Of a stretch of 64,000 bases of DNA, positions 20,301-27,590 are shown in pieces. Each line of letters starts with the position of its first letter. Positions within the stretch are counted from its first letter, which is position 1. The DNA is from Flavobacterium sp. TAB 87 (GTDB taxonomy: Bacteria > Bacteroidota > Bacteroidia > Flavobacteriales > Flavobacteriaceae). Below the pieces are notes generated by a model. That model was not told where the DNA came from and did no database searches. It was given only the letters and a program-made list of their open reading frames with translations. The stretch lies in contig NZ_LLWK01000037.1 in assembly GCF_001529295.1 (NCBI RefSeq), positions 558,001 through 622,000 of the forward strand, in the 5' to 3' direction. A program made the translations under genes and the position numbers.

Positions 20301-21509
20301 GCGAATATTAGAATTTAAAAGTCCAGTTCCTGATTTAATTTGCCCAGGATTATAGCCATTGTTAGAGTTGTCTGCAGGAGAATTTATAGGATTGTTAAAC
20401 ATCCCTGTAGTAGGATTTAAAACCACAATTTCATTATCTGGAATACCTGAAATTTGCCCTTCACCTAAATCTTGAAGTGCAATAATGTTTCTCAAGTTAT
20501 TATTGGTAGTACTTATTCTATTTTGCTTGTTGGTCACCCAAACTTCTATTCGAGTAATTTGAACACGACTATCAATAAACGGATAATTCTTTAACGCAGA
20601 ATCGTATTTGTTTCTAAAATATTGCGAAAGAAAAAAATGTCGGTCGTTGTCGTAATCTAAAGCATAAAGATCAAATTTTTCAATCGTTCCTCCACCTTCT
20701 GCAACTAAACTTTTAATTTGAGATTTTTGTTCCGAAAAAACACCCGTTACAGTTGTTTTTCCAAATTGTAATTCTGTTTTTACTCCAAATAAACTTTGAG
20801 CACCACGAATTAAACTGCTGTTTAACGGCATACTCACATTTCCAACTTCTACTTTTTGAATGATGTCATCTTCGTCTGGCGTATACTCTAATTTTATTAA
20901 ATTTTGAAAAGCAAACGTCGACTGTGTATCATAATTGGCGTTAACATTCAGTCGTGTACCCACTTTACCTTGCAGGCTCATGCTAATACGCTGGTCAAAA
21001 TCAAAAGATAAATTGGATCTATTTCTAGGAGAAAAAGAAGGATTGTCTTGCTTGGTGTAACGCATACCTAAATCCATTTCGACAGAACCCGTTGGTTTTA
21101 CATCAATAGTATTGCTTCCAAAAACGGACTCGAATAATCCTGAATTGATATAATAGCGAGGTAACAAATCTTTTTTAGCATCTTCACTACCATCTTTTCG
21201 ACCTTCTATCGCATCGATTTTTTTCTTGAAATAATTACGACGGGATTCCTGAAGTACTAATTTTTCGTATTCTTCTGGTGTCAATATTATGGGGTAATCG
21301 ATAGAAAAATCATCTACTGACTTTGTATATACGTAGCGATTTGTAAGAGGATCGTACGTGTATGCCGAAAGAATACTGGATGGATTGTCAATGCTAACTT
21401 TACCGACGGCATACCCTTTTGCTACTGTATCTTGTTGCTGTTGATTTACTTGTCCTACAGCATTAAAGCCACAGAACAAAACCATTAAAAAGACACAAAT
21501 TTTAGGCAT
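14361..21509 (-). CDS. sprA: SprA, outer-membrane translocon of type 9 secretion / gliding
   Basis: A 2382-residue protein with a signal peptide (about 1-19) and a very long series of beta-strand-rich segments, matching SprA/Sov, the giant barrel through which type 9 secretion substrates cross the outer membrane. N-terminal and central portions contain repeated SprA-type modules; the C-terminus (SFTLRYNFGN-like end) resembles a barrel closing strand. The length agrees with F. johnsoniae SprA (about 2400 residues). It is needed for secretion of gliding adhesins and many surface enzymes. It starts 22 bp after ruvA and is probably co-transcribed. No frameshift or stop interrupts it. Confidence 0.97.
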   Translation of the reverse strand: MPKICVFLMVLFCGFNAVGQVNQQQQDTVAKGYAVGKVSIDNPSSILSAYTYDPLTNRYVYTKSVDDFSIDYPIILTPEEYEKLVLQESRRNYFKKKIDAIEGRKDGSEDAKKDLLPRYYINSGLFESVFGSNTIDVKPTGSVEMDLGMRYTKQDNPSFSPRNRSNLSFDFDQRISMSLQGKVGTRLNVNANYDTQSTFAFQNLIKLEYTPDEDDIIQKVEVGNVSMPLNSSLIRGAQSLFGVKTELQFGKTTVTGVFSEQKSQIKSLVAEGGGTIEKFDLYALDYDNDRHFFLSQYFRNKYDSALKNYPFIDSRVQITRIEVWVTNKQNRISTTNNNLRNIIALQDLGEGQISGIPDNEIVVLNPTTGMFNNPINSPADNSNNGYNPGQIKSGTGLLNSNIREIVTASSGFNTTNISEGQDYSKLENARKLTANEFTYNAQLGYISLQQRLGNDEVLAVAYEYTVGDKVYRVGEFGNDGVDATVVTGTQNSNQAVITQSLILKMLKSNLTNVKNPVWNLMMKNIYQIQGAYQIQQEDFRLNILYTDPSPINYIKPVAGSTFPANPAPEDRLEETPLLKVFNLDKLNYTNDPQIGGDGFFDFMQGVTVDAQNGRIIFTTKEPFGELLFRKLADNSGQQYNNPTSYNANQQKYVFRTMYRSTQSAALQDSDKNKFLLRGKYKSTGGDGIPIGAFNVPQGSVVVTAGGRVLVEGVDYSVNYQLGRVQILDPSLQASNTPIEISLENNSIFGQQTTRFMGLNVEHKISDKFVVGGTYLQMTQKPFTQKTNYGQESVNNAIFGFNANFSTEVPFFTRLVNKLPNIDTDVPSNLSIRGEVAFLKPGSPKADDFNGESTVYVDDFEGSQTTIDMRSAYAWSLSSTPAKNANSTYDFNAEANDLSYGFKRAQLNWYSIDPIFYAQKPSGISNNDLSLNTTRRIFSNELYPLTDIAQGQSQVVNTLDLSFYPSERGPYNNDSTVGLNPKDNFGGIMRALNATNFEQGNVEYIQFWVLDPYVGAGASQTGNTGKLYFNLGEISEDILKDGRKQYENGLGPDQILATPQPIWGDVPASQSLVYAFDTNATNRTNQDVGLDGLPNSKEAAIYTNYAGENDPAGDDYTYYLNTTGGITARYKGYNGVEGNSNIDINDPNRASTTLPDVEDINKDNTMNTINAYYEYSVDVKPGMTVGENFITDVRNTQVTMANGSTTEARWIQFKIPVTQPQNTIGNISDFRSIRFMRMFMTGFNDNVTIRFGALDLVRGEWRRYTSTLDANDTDPTNDGTDFDVAAVNIEENSDRCPVNYVTPPGVEREQLYNNNTIINQNEQSLSLRVAGNGLEPRDSRAVFKNVSVDMRQYKKLQMFVHAESLPFEMPLQDNQMTAFIRMGNDFTQSFYQIEIPLKVTIPNSSSSNNCSKLSADVVWPEDNNINLSMELLTKMKILAMSVDPNTLPLDGIYYPDDDASVPGGDGDPNLRLGIKGNPNFGLIRNLMVGVKNNDIRQDIKGEVWFNELRMSGMDNKGGMAAILNVDTNMADFATISATGRKSTIGFGALEETSNERSREDFQQYNFITNLNLGKLLPTKWAINLPFNYAVGEEIITPEYDPFNEDIKLKQLLDVTKDNAQRDLYKDRAIDYTKRKSINFIGVRKDRAPEQKPHVYDVENITFSQSYNQVERHDFEIEDYEDQLTSTTVTYAYTFKPKLVEPLKNNTFLKKSDYWKLLSDFNFNYLPSNINFSSNINRQYNRQQFRQVEDVQGIGLDPLYRRNYEFNYQYGFNYNLTKSLKLNYVVATGNIVRNYLNEDNEPIPEFNIWDSYWDIGQANQHSQQLVLNYEIPINKIPVLSFIKANYSYTGDYSWQRASTALSNIEIDGANYNLGNTIQNANSNTISAALDMNSLYKYLGINGKQNKKIAPRPSAPKPGEKVVNTNQQPTQLNSPFKDGLLGVLTSIKNVQINYTENSGTVLPGYLPSIGFLGSSRPSLGFVFGSQDDVRYEAAKNGWLTNYQDFNQNFTQVNNKLLKANANIDLFPDLKIDLAMDRAYSENYSEQYDVSSNGDYNSRSPYSFGIFSISTVLIKTSFAVSDENQSAAFDDFRSNRLVIANRLASQKGIDISNPINLDADGFPLGYAKNNQAVLLPAFLAAYSGQNASGESLGIFKNFPIPNWNVKYNGLMRYHFFKEKFKRFSLQHGYRASYTVSQFRSNFEYDETPGGFDDNGNFLNKIIMSNVNLVEQFSPLIRMDFELKSSLKILTEIKKDRALSMSFDNNLLTEVQGVEYVVGMGYRFKDVIISSQLADSPTGIIKSDINIKGDISYRNNQTLVRYLDYNNNQLAAGQNIWSVKLTADYSFSKNLTAIFYYDHSFSKAVISTSFPITNIRSGFTLRYNFGN

Positions 21510-21531
21510 ACAATTCGTTTTTAAACTCTTT

Positions 21532-22113
21532 TTATAAATTTTTCAACGCTTTTTTAATGATGGTTTCAACTGAAGCCTCAGGTTCTTCTTTTACTATTTT
21601 TTCGACAACTTTTTCGGCCGTTTTACGAATAAATCCTAAAACTTCTAAAGCAGATAACGCCTCATCTCGGTTTGTATTGTTTAGAACTATAGAAACTTCG
21701 TCTAAATCAAATAATTTAACTACTTTTTCTTTTAAATCAAGGATCACTCGTTGCGCAGTTTTATTACCAATTCCTTTAATAGATTGAATAACAACTACAT
21801 CTCCCGAAGCGATTGCATTGATAATTTGTTTGGGTTCTAATGAAGACAACATTGTTCGTGCAATATTGGCGCCTATACCTGAAACGGATAGTAACATTCT
21901 GAATATTTCACGTTCTGATTTTTCTACAAAACCAAACAAAGTATGAGAATCTTCTTTAATTTGAAGATGCGTAAATAATTTAATGAAATCTGAATTTGGA
22001 ATTAACGAGTACGTATGTAAAGATATATTTACTTGATAACCAACTCCTCCACAATCAATAATCACCTCAGTAGGTGATTTTTCGACCAATTTCCCTTGTA
22101 AATGTGCAATCAT
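21532..22113 (-). CDS. ruvA: Holliday junction branch migration protein RuvA
   Basis: A 193-residue protein that binds the four-way junction and loads RuvB. The N-terminal OB fold starts MIAHLQGKLVEKSPTEVIID. Two helix-hairpin-helix motifs follow (LLSVSGIGANIARTMLSSL, IQSIKGIGNKTAQRVILDL). The C-terminal domain that contacts RuvB spans about 145-193. The length is standard. It precedes sprA by 22 bp. The matching ruvB is 5 kb away in a separate unit rather than adjacent. Confidence 0.96.
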   Translation of the reverse strand: MIAHLQGKLVEKSPTEVIIDCGGVGYQVNISLHTYSLIPNSDFIKLFTHLQIKEDSHTLFGFVEKSEREIFRMLLSVSGIGANIARTMLSSLEPKQIINAIASGDVVVIQSIKGIGNKTAQRVILDLKEKVVKLFDLDEVSIVLNNTNRDEALSALEVLGFIRKTAEKVVEKIVKEEPEASVETIIKKALKNL

Positions 22114-22129
22114 AGTTTCACTAATTAAT

Positions 22130-22137
22130 CAAATATA
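22130..22137 (-). promoter_or_regulatory. -7 box for ruvA-sprA
   Basis: TATATTTG on the minus strand, 17 bp before the ruvA ATG, fits TAnnTTTG, and lies immediately downstream of the maeB terminator. Confidence 0.5.
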
Positions 22138-22140
22138 TGA

Positions 22141-22167
22141 AAAATGAGCCTAAAAAAGGCTCATTTT
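22141..22167 (-). terminator. Terminator after maeB
   Basis: A perfect 10-bp stem AAAATGAGCC/GGCTCATTTT with a 7-nt loop, 23-50 bp after the maeB stop codon on the minus strand, ending in a T-run. Confidence 0.85.
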
Positions 22168-22190
22168 ACTTTATACTTAATATCGTACAA

Positions 22191-24482
22191 TTATTTTGTT
22201 AATTTCAACTTTTTGTTTTCTTTTTCTTGTGCATCAAGAACAGCGATTGTAGCCATATTTACCATTTCTTCTACACTTGCTCCCAATTGAAAAATGTGTA
22301 CTGGTTTACCCATACCCATCATAATTGGCCCGATAGAATCTACTTTATCAATTTCTTTTAATAATTTGTAGGTAATATTTGCTGATTCAAGGTTTGGGAA
22401 AATTAGCGTATTTACCTTCTTTCCCGCTATCTTAGAAAAAGGGAACTTATCTTTAAGCAACTCTGCATTTAAAGCAAAATCAGCTTGCAATTCCCCGTCC
22501 ACAATCATATCAGGATGATTTTTATGCAGATAAGCAACTGCTTCTCTAATTTTTGCAACTGCAGGATGAGGTGACGATCCGAAATTAGAGTAAGAAACCA
22601 TTGCGATAACAGGTTCAATTCCGAACATACGAGCCGTTTTTGCTGTCATTATCGCAATTTTAGCCAGATCTTCCGCAGATGGATTGATGTTAATTGCCGT
22701 ATCGGACAAAAACATTGGACCACGTTTGGTCATCATCATATTAGCAGTAGCTACTAGTGAAGCACCTGGTGCTTTATCAATCAATTGAAGCATTGGCTTT
22801 ACAACTGTTGGGTAACTTCTTGAATACCCTGTTACCAAAGCATCTGCTTCTCCTTCATTTACCATCATCGCAGCAAAATAATTACGCTCTCGCATTAATT
22901 TTTGTGCATCCAATAAAGAAATTCCTCTGCGTTGTCTTGTGCTCCAATACGTATGAGCAAAACGATCACGTCTTGCTTGTTCTTTCTTAGTTTTTGGATC
23001 GATAATTTCAATATCTGCATCAAATCCTAGCTCTTTTTTAAACTCAGTAATGATTTCTTTATTACCTAATAAGATAGGAAATCCGATACCTTCTTCATAT
23101 ACAATTTGAGCTGCTTTTAAAACATCAAAATGATCTGCTTCTGCAAACACAATGCGTTTTGGTTCCATCTTGGCTCGGTTTGTAATCAAACGAACCATTT
23201 TGTTATCGTTTCCTAATCTTTCTAAGAGCTCTTCTTCGTATTTATCCCAATCTGTAATTGGATTTTGAGCTACACCCGATTCCATTGCTGCTCTCGCAAC
23301 TGCAGGCGCAACGATGGTAATTAAACGTGGATCAAATGGTTTTGGAATGATATACTCAGTCCCAAAAACTAATTTTGTTGCTCCGTAGGCTACATTTACT
23401 TGCTCCGGCACCGATTGTTTTGCTAGTGATGCTAAAGCTTTAACCGCAGCCATTTTCATAGCTTCGTTAATTTTAGTCGCCCGAACGTCTAAAGCTCCTC
23501 TAAAAATATAAGGAAATCCTAAAACGTTATTTACCTGATTTGGATAATCAGAACGTCCTGTGGCTATAATAACATCTTTGCGAGTTTCTACAGCAACATT
23601 ATAATCAATTTCTGGATTTGGATTTGCCATCGCAAAAACAATAGGATTGTCTGCCATGGTAAGTAGCATTTCTGGCGAAAGAATATCTCCAGTAGATAAT
23701 CCTAAAAAGATATCAGCACCTTTCATAGCTTCAGCCAACGTGATTGACTCTCTATCTACAGCATACTTTTGTTGTAATTTTGATAAGGACGGATTGTCTT
23801 TAGTCAAAAGTCCTTTACTGTTAAACATCAAAATATTTTCGAGTTTAACTCCTAATAAAATGTACAAATCAGCACAAGCCAAAGCAGCCGAACCTGCTCC
23901 AGAAACTACCATTTTTACATCTTCTGCTTTTTTATCAGCTAATTCTAAAGCGTTTATTAATGCTGCCGAAGAAATAATTGCAGTTCCATGCTGATCATCG
24001 TGCATCACCGGAATATTTAATTCTTCTACCAAACGTCTTTCAATTTCAAAAGATTCTGGGGCTTTAATATCTTCTAAATTTATACCTCCAAAAGTTGGAG
24101 AAATATTTTTTACAGTTTGAATGAATTCTTCAATGTCTTTGGTTCCTATTTCGATATCAAAAACATCGATATCTGAAAATATTTTAAAAAGCAGACCTTT
24201 TCCTTCCATTACCGGTTTTGAAGCTTCTGGTCCGATATCTCCTAAACCTAAAACTGCCGTTCCGTTTGTAATTACAGCAACTAAATTTCCTTTTGCAGTG
24301 TATTTGTAAACGTTGGTAACATCTTTAGCAATTTCTAAACAAGGTTCAGCAACACCGGGTGAATACGCTAAAGATAAATCTCTTTGCGTAGCATATTTTT
24401 TTGTTGGAACTACTTGAATTTTTCCTGGAGTTGGTTTAGCATGATATAATAATGCTTCTCTTCTTTTACTGTCTTTATTCAT
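22191..24482 (-). CDS. maeB: NADP-dependent malic enzyme (MaeB type, with Pta-like domain)
   Basis: A 763-residue bifunctional-architecture malic enzyme converting malate to pyruvate and CO2 with NADP. Residues about 1-430 are the malic enzyme part ([23 protein letters not shown], an NAD(P)-binding loop [15 protein letters not shown]). Residues about 440-763 are a phosphotransacetylase-like domain ([16 protein letters not shown], ending [19 protein letters not shown]) that in this class is regulatory, responding to acetyl-CoA in E. coli MaeB. The length is normal. A -7 box precedes it and a terminator follows, so it is a single-gene unit. Confidence 0.95.
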   Translation of the reverse strand: MNKDSKRREALLYHAKPTPGKIQVVPTKKYATQRDLSLAYSPGVAEPCLEIAKDVTNVYKYTAKGNLVAVITNGTAVLGLGDIGPEASKPVMEGKGLLFKIFSDIDVFDIEIGTKDIEEFIQTVKNISPTFGGINLEDIKAPESFEIERRLVEELNIPVMHDDQHGTAIISSAALINALELADKKAEDVKMVVSGAGSAALACADLYILLGVKLENILMFNSKGLLTKDNPSLSKLQQKYAVDRESITLAEAMKGADIFLGLSTGDILSPEMLLTMADNPIVFAMANPNPEIDYNVAVETRKDVIIATGRSDYPNQVNNVLGFPYIFRGALDVRATKINEAMKMAAVKALASLAKQSVPEQVNVAYGATKLVFGTEYIIPKPFDPRLITIVAPAVARAAMESGVAQNPITDWDKYEEELLERLGNDNKMVRLITNRAKMEPKRIVFAEADHFDVLKAAQIVYEEGIGFPILLGNKEIITEFKKELGFDADIEIIDPKTKKEQARRDRFAHTYWSTRQRRGISLLDAQKLMRERNYFAAMMVNEGEADALVTGYSRSYPTVVKPMLQLIDKAPGASLVATANMMMTKRGPMFLSDTAININPSAEDLAKIAIMTAKTARMFGIEPVIAMVSYSNFGSSPHPAVAKIREAVAYLHKNHPDMIVDGELQADFALNAELLKDKFPFSKIAGKKVNTLIFPNLESANITYKLLKEIDKVDSIGPIMMGMGKPVHIFQLGASVEEMVNMATIAVLDAQEKENKKLKLTK

Positions 24483-24813
24483 TGTTTTTAGCTTTTAATC
24501 TAGGCTGCAAAGATAGTGGAGTTCCTGTAAACAGAACATTTTTCTGCGAATCTTTTAGTAGGACTTCCCTTTTTTAAGAAAAACTCAAGAAAACGACTAG
24601 AAATAAGGTGATCAGTTTGAAAAAGCAACTTATTTATTAAATTAGTTCTTTTGCATAATAAGCAAAAAGAACGATTTAACTAGTTAGTCGTTTATGTAAC
24701 TAAAAAAACGAGTAGAAAATAAATTTTTTCCACTCGTTGCACTATTATCTTATTCCTTTTATTGTTTGTGAAACTAACCTTAAATAAGATCGTTTTACGT
24801 AAGTGGATCTTTT
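24483..24813. other. Intergenic region maeB / CBS gene (331 bp)
   Basis: Contains the maeB -7 box (24508-24515). A hairpin at 24645-24676 pairs GTTCTTTTGC with GCAAAAAGAAC (one bulge), followed by the palindrome TAACTAGTTA. An ACGAGT/ACTCGT pair flanks an A/T run at about 24709-24738. A GATC-centred stem at about 24786-24811 next to the CBS gene stop probably serves as its terminator. I see no coding sequence. Confidence 0.5.
24508..24515 (-). promoter_or_regulatory. -7 box for maeB
   Basis: TATCTTTG on the minus strand, 26 bp before the maeB ATG, fits TAnnTTTG. The -33 position has TGTT rather than TTTG at 19-bp spacing. Confidence 0.5.
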
Positions 24814-25239
24814 TTATTGAGAAATGTATGAGTCTAAATGCTGAATCGTTTCTTTTTGAACTTCAATTATTGCCTTTACTACATCACTTATCGAAATTAT
24901 CCCGATGACTGTTTGTTCTTCTACTACGGGAAGATGACGAATTCTTTTATTACTCATCAGCGCCATACAATTATCTAGCGTATCCGAATCTTTGATTGTA
25001 AAAACAGTCGATTCCATAATTTCGCTTACGGGAGTATCTCTCGATGTTTTGTCTTTTAAAACAATTTTGCGGGCATAATCTCTTTCGGATAATATTCCTT
25101 TTAGCGAACCATGGTCGATAATTAAAATAGCTCCAATATTTTTTTCTCCCATTACTTTTAAGGCCTCGTATACGGTTGTTGATGAAGTCACCGAATAAAC
25201 CTCGTTGCCTTTTGTGCTTAATATTTGATTTACAGTCAT
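24814..25239 (-). CDS. CBS-domain pair protein
   Basis: A 141-residue protein consisting of two CBS domains (about residues 5-65 and 75-130), with the typical SERDYARKIV and ISISDVVKAII ends. Such stand-alone pairs bind adenine nucleotides or similar ligands and act as sensors; the partner is unknown. A C-terminal helix (about 126-141) follows the second domain. It has no close operon partner: 331 bp separates it from maeB and about 250 bp from queG. Confidence 0.88.
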   Translation of the reverse strand: MTVNQILSTKGNEVYSVTSSTTVYEALKVMGEKNIGAILIIDHGSLKGILSERDYARKIVLKDKTSRDTPVSEIMESTVFTIKDSDTLDNCMALMSNKRIRHLPVVEEQTVIGIISISDVVKAIIEVQKETIQHLDSYISQ

Positions 25240-25492
25240 ATCGAAATTTTTTAAGGATTATAAAGTTAAAAAAAATATGACACAAACCAAGAATCTACTT
25301 CATTTTTTTATTTCTATGATTTTAATACACAGCACAATACCTAAAAAAAAGACTTACTCCTGAACACTTTTTAGAGAAAAAAAAAGATCAAAAAACTATT
25401 AATTCGGGAATTAAAACCTACGTTGCGGCAAAGTAAAACTTGAGAAATGTACTAGAAGTAAAAAACATGAAATTAAAGCTTGAAGAATAACA

Positions 25493-26413
25493 TTACTTTA
25501 AAAAATCAATATTTCGCTTTAAGCCACTAAACTTAGAGCGTTTTAAAGGAGAGTCTTTAAAAACCTGTCTAAAGGTTTCTTCGGTAAGTTCTACCCAATC
25601 ATTTTTAGTAAAAGAGAGTAGGTTAGGATTAGCATTAAAGAGAGGTTCGTTATGTGATTTCGAAAAGCGATTCCACGGACAGACGTCTTGGCAAACATCA
25701 CATCCAAAAATCCAATCGTCAAACTTTCCTTTCATTTCGTAAGGAATATTATCCTTCAATTCAATTGTAAAATACGAGATGCATTTACTCCCGTCAACAA
25801 CATACGGCGCAACAATTGCCTGAGTCGGACAAGCATCCAAACAAGCGGTACATGAACCGCAATGATCAGTAACTGCGAAGTCGTATTGAAGATCTAAATC
25901 GATTATCAACTCGGCAATAAAATAAAAAGAACCAGTTTTCTGTGTAATTAAATTACTATTCTTTCCTATCCAACCTAAACCGCTCTTAGCGGCCCATGCT
26001 CTATCTAAAACTGGTGCTGAGTCGACAAAGGCACGACCGGATACTTCACCAATTTCAGCTTGAATTAAAGCTAAAAGTTCATTCAATTTATCCTTTATGA
26101 CAAAGTGATAATCTTGACTGTAAGCATACTTACTAACTTTGAATGCGTCTTCATTTTGAAATTCCTGCGGGTAATAATTTAAAAGTAAAGAGACTACACT
26201 TTTTGAGCCTTCAACTAATAATGTAGGATCTAATCTTTTGTCAAAATTATTCTCCATGTAAGTCATCTGCCCATTTCGTTGGTGGTAGAGCCAGTTTTCT
26301 AATCGTGGTGCTTCCTCTTCTAAAAATCCTGCTTTCGAAATACCACAAGACAGGAATCCGAGCCGCTTTGCTTCAGATTTTATAAATGACGAATATTTTT
26401 CTTTGGTATCAAT
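25493..26413 (-). CDS. queG: Epoxyqueuosine reductase QueG, apparent ATT start
   Basis: A cobalamin- and 4Fe-4S-dependent enzyme that makes the last step of queuosine in tRNA. Two cluster motifs are intact: [16 protein letters not shown], and [11 protein letters not shown] near the C-terminus. The first in-frame ATG (26264-26266) would give 257 residues and lose the N-terminus. The frame stays open to 26459, and the added sequence ([36 protein letters not shown]) is clearly the QueG N-terminal domain. That extension has no ATG, GTG or TTG. The plausible start is ATT at 26411-26413 (or 26414-26416), giving about 306 residues, the usual family length. It lies 82 bp after ruvB. A degraded start codon is the alternative. 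Confidence 0.75.
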   Translation of the reverse strand: MDTKEKYSSFIKSEAKRLGFLSCGISKAGFLEEEAPRLENWLYHQRNGQMTYMENNFDKRLDPTLLVEGSKSVVSLLLNYYPQEFQNEDAFKVSKYAYSQDYHFVIKDKLNELLALIQAEIGEVSGRAFVDSAPVLDRAWAAKSGLGWIGKNSNLITQKTGSFYFIAELIIDLDLQYDFAVTDHCGSCTACLDACPTQAIVAPYVVDGSKCISYFTIELKDNIPYEMKGKFDDWIFGCDVCQDVCPWNRFSKSHNEPLFNANPNLLSFTKNDWVELTEETFRQVFKDSPLKRSKFSGLKRNIDFLK

Positions 26414-26495
26414 AATTGTAAAATAATTTCCGCAAAATTGAGAAGTGTAGTGCTTCTTTTAGCAATTAAGTATTCTTTTAAAATTCAATAAAAAA

Positions 26496-27518
26496 CTAAA
26501 ACAAACCGCCTTGAATGTTAGCTTTAACAATTCCTAAATGCCTGTACGCTTTGTCGGTTACCTCACGACCACGAGGAGTACGCATAATAAACCCTTCTTG
26601 TATTAAAAAAGGCTCGTAAACCTCTTCAATAGTTTCACTACTTTCTGAAACCGCAGTTGCTAGAGTTGAAAGTCCAACTGGACCGCCTTTAAACTTATTT
26701 ATAATAGTTGCCAAAATTTTATTATCCATTTCGTCTAAACCGTGCGCATCAACATTTAATGCTTTTAGAGCATATTGTGCAATCTCTAAGTCGATTGTTC
26801 CGTTTCCTTTAATCTGAGCAAAATCACGAACGCGACGCAATAAGGCATTCGCTATACGTGGCGTTCCACGACTGCGTCCTGCAATTTCAATCGCAGCTTC
26901 AACATGAATCGGCATTTTTAAAATAGATGCACTCCGCTCCACTATCGTCGATAAGAGTTCTTTAGTATAATATTGCAATCGAGAAGATATACCGAAGCGT
27001 GCACGCATTGGCGCAGTTAACAAACCCGAACGAGTAGTGGCGCCAATAAGTGTGAAAGGATTTAAATTGATTTGAACAGTTCGTGCGTTTGGTCCAGATT
27101 CAATCATTATATCAATTTTAAAGTCTTCCATAGCAGAATACAAGTACTCTTCTACAATAGGACTCAAACGATGAATTTCGTCAATAAAAAGCACATCACG
27201 CTCATCTAAATTAGTCAGCAGTCCCGCTAAATCGCCTGGTTTATCTAACACTGGGCCAGAAGTGATCTTTATACCCACCTCTAGTTCATTCGCTAATATA
27301 TTAGCAAGTGTAGTTTTTCCCAGACCGGGAGGCCCGTGAAACAAGGTATGATCAAGTGCTTCACCTCGCTGATTAGCAGCAGCAACAAACACTTTAAGGT
27401 TTTCTAAAACATGATCTTGACCCGCAAAATCATCAAAAGAAAGTGGTCTTAATTTCTTTTCAAGATCAAATTCTTCGGTATTATATTGGTTTGTTGTAGG
27501 ATCTAAGTTCTCGTTCAT
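26496..27518 (-). CDS. ruvB: Holliday junction branch migration ATPase RuvB
   Basis: A 340-residue AAA+ motor that drives branch migration with RuvA. Walker A is [12 protein letters not shown], Walker B is [12 protein letters not shown], sensor 1 is GATTRSG, and the arginine finger lies in the [10 protein letters not shown] region; the C-terminal winged helix ([20 protein letters not shown]) is intact. I chose the ATG at 27516-27518 (MNENLDP) because a promoter-like sequence lies directly upstream, and the next upstream ATG (27551) would sit before that promoter and add a hydrophobic stretch foreign to RuvB. Confidence 0.95.
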   Translation of the reverse strand: MNENLDPTTNQYNTEEFDLEKKLRPLSFDDFAGQDHVLENLKVFVAAANQRGEALDHTLFHGPPGLGKTTLANILANELEVGIKITSGPVLDKPGDLAGLLTNLDERDVLFIDEIHRLSPIVEEYLYSAMEDFKIDIMIESGPNARTVQINLNPFTLIGATTRSGLLTAPMRARFGISSRLQYYTKELLSTIVERSASILKMPIHVEAAIEIAGRSRGTPRIANALLRRVRDFAQIKGNGTIDLEIAQYALKALNVDAHGLDEMDNKILATIINKFKGGPVGLSTLATAVSESSETIEEVYEPFLIQEGFIMRTPRGREVTDKAYRHLGIVKANIQGGLF

Positions 27519-27522
27519 ATAG

Positions 27523-27552
27523 CAAAGATAACTAAAGAACAAACAAGACAAA
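27523..27552 (-). promoter_or_regulatory. Promoter of ruvB (possibly leaderless)
   Basis: -33 TTTG (27549-27552), an 18-bp spacer, then -7 TATCTTTG (27523-27530) on the minus strand. The -7 box ends only 4 bp before the ruvB ATG, so the mRNA would start at or within a few bases of the start codon. Confidence 0.5.
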
Positions 27553-27554
27553 AA

Positions 27555-27583
27555 AAAACCGCTATTTATAAAATAGCGGTTTT
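27555..27583 (-). terminator. Terminator after ctaD
   Basis: A 12-bp stem AAAACCGCTATT with its complement around a short A/T loop, followed on the minus strand by eight T. It starts 8 bp after the ctaD stop and closes the act-cta operon, separating it from ruvB. Confidence 0.9.
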
Positions 27584-27590
27584 AGTTATA

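Noticed and set aside
24971-25285. Minus-strand 104-codon frame overlapping the CBS gene
   Set aside because: Alternate frame of the CBS-domain gene, rich in Arg/Asn/Tyr; no family resemblance.
27519-27551. Longer ruvB from ATG at 27551
   Set aside because: The extra residues are hydrophobic and unlike RuvB, and the region holds a promoter and part of the ctaD terminator flank.
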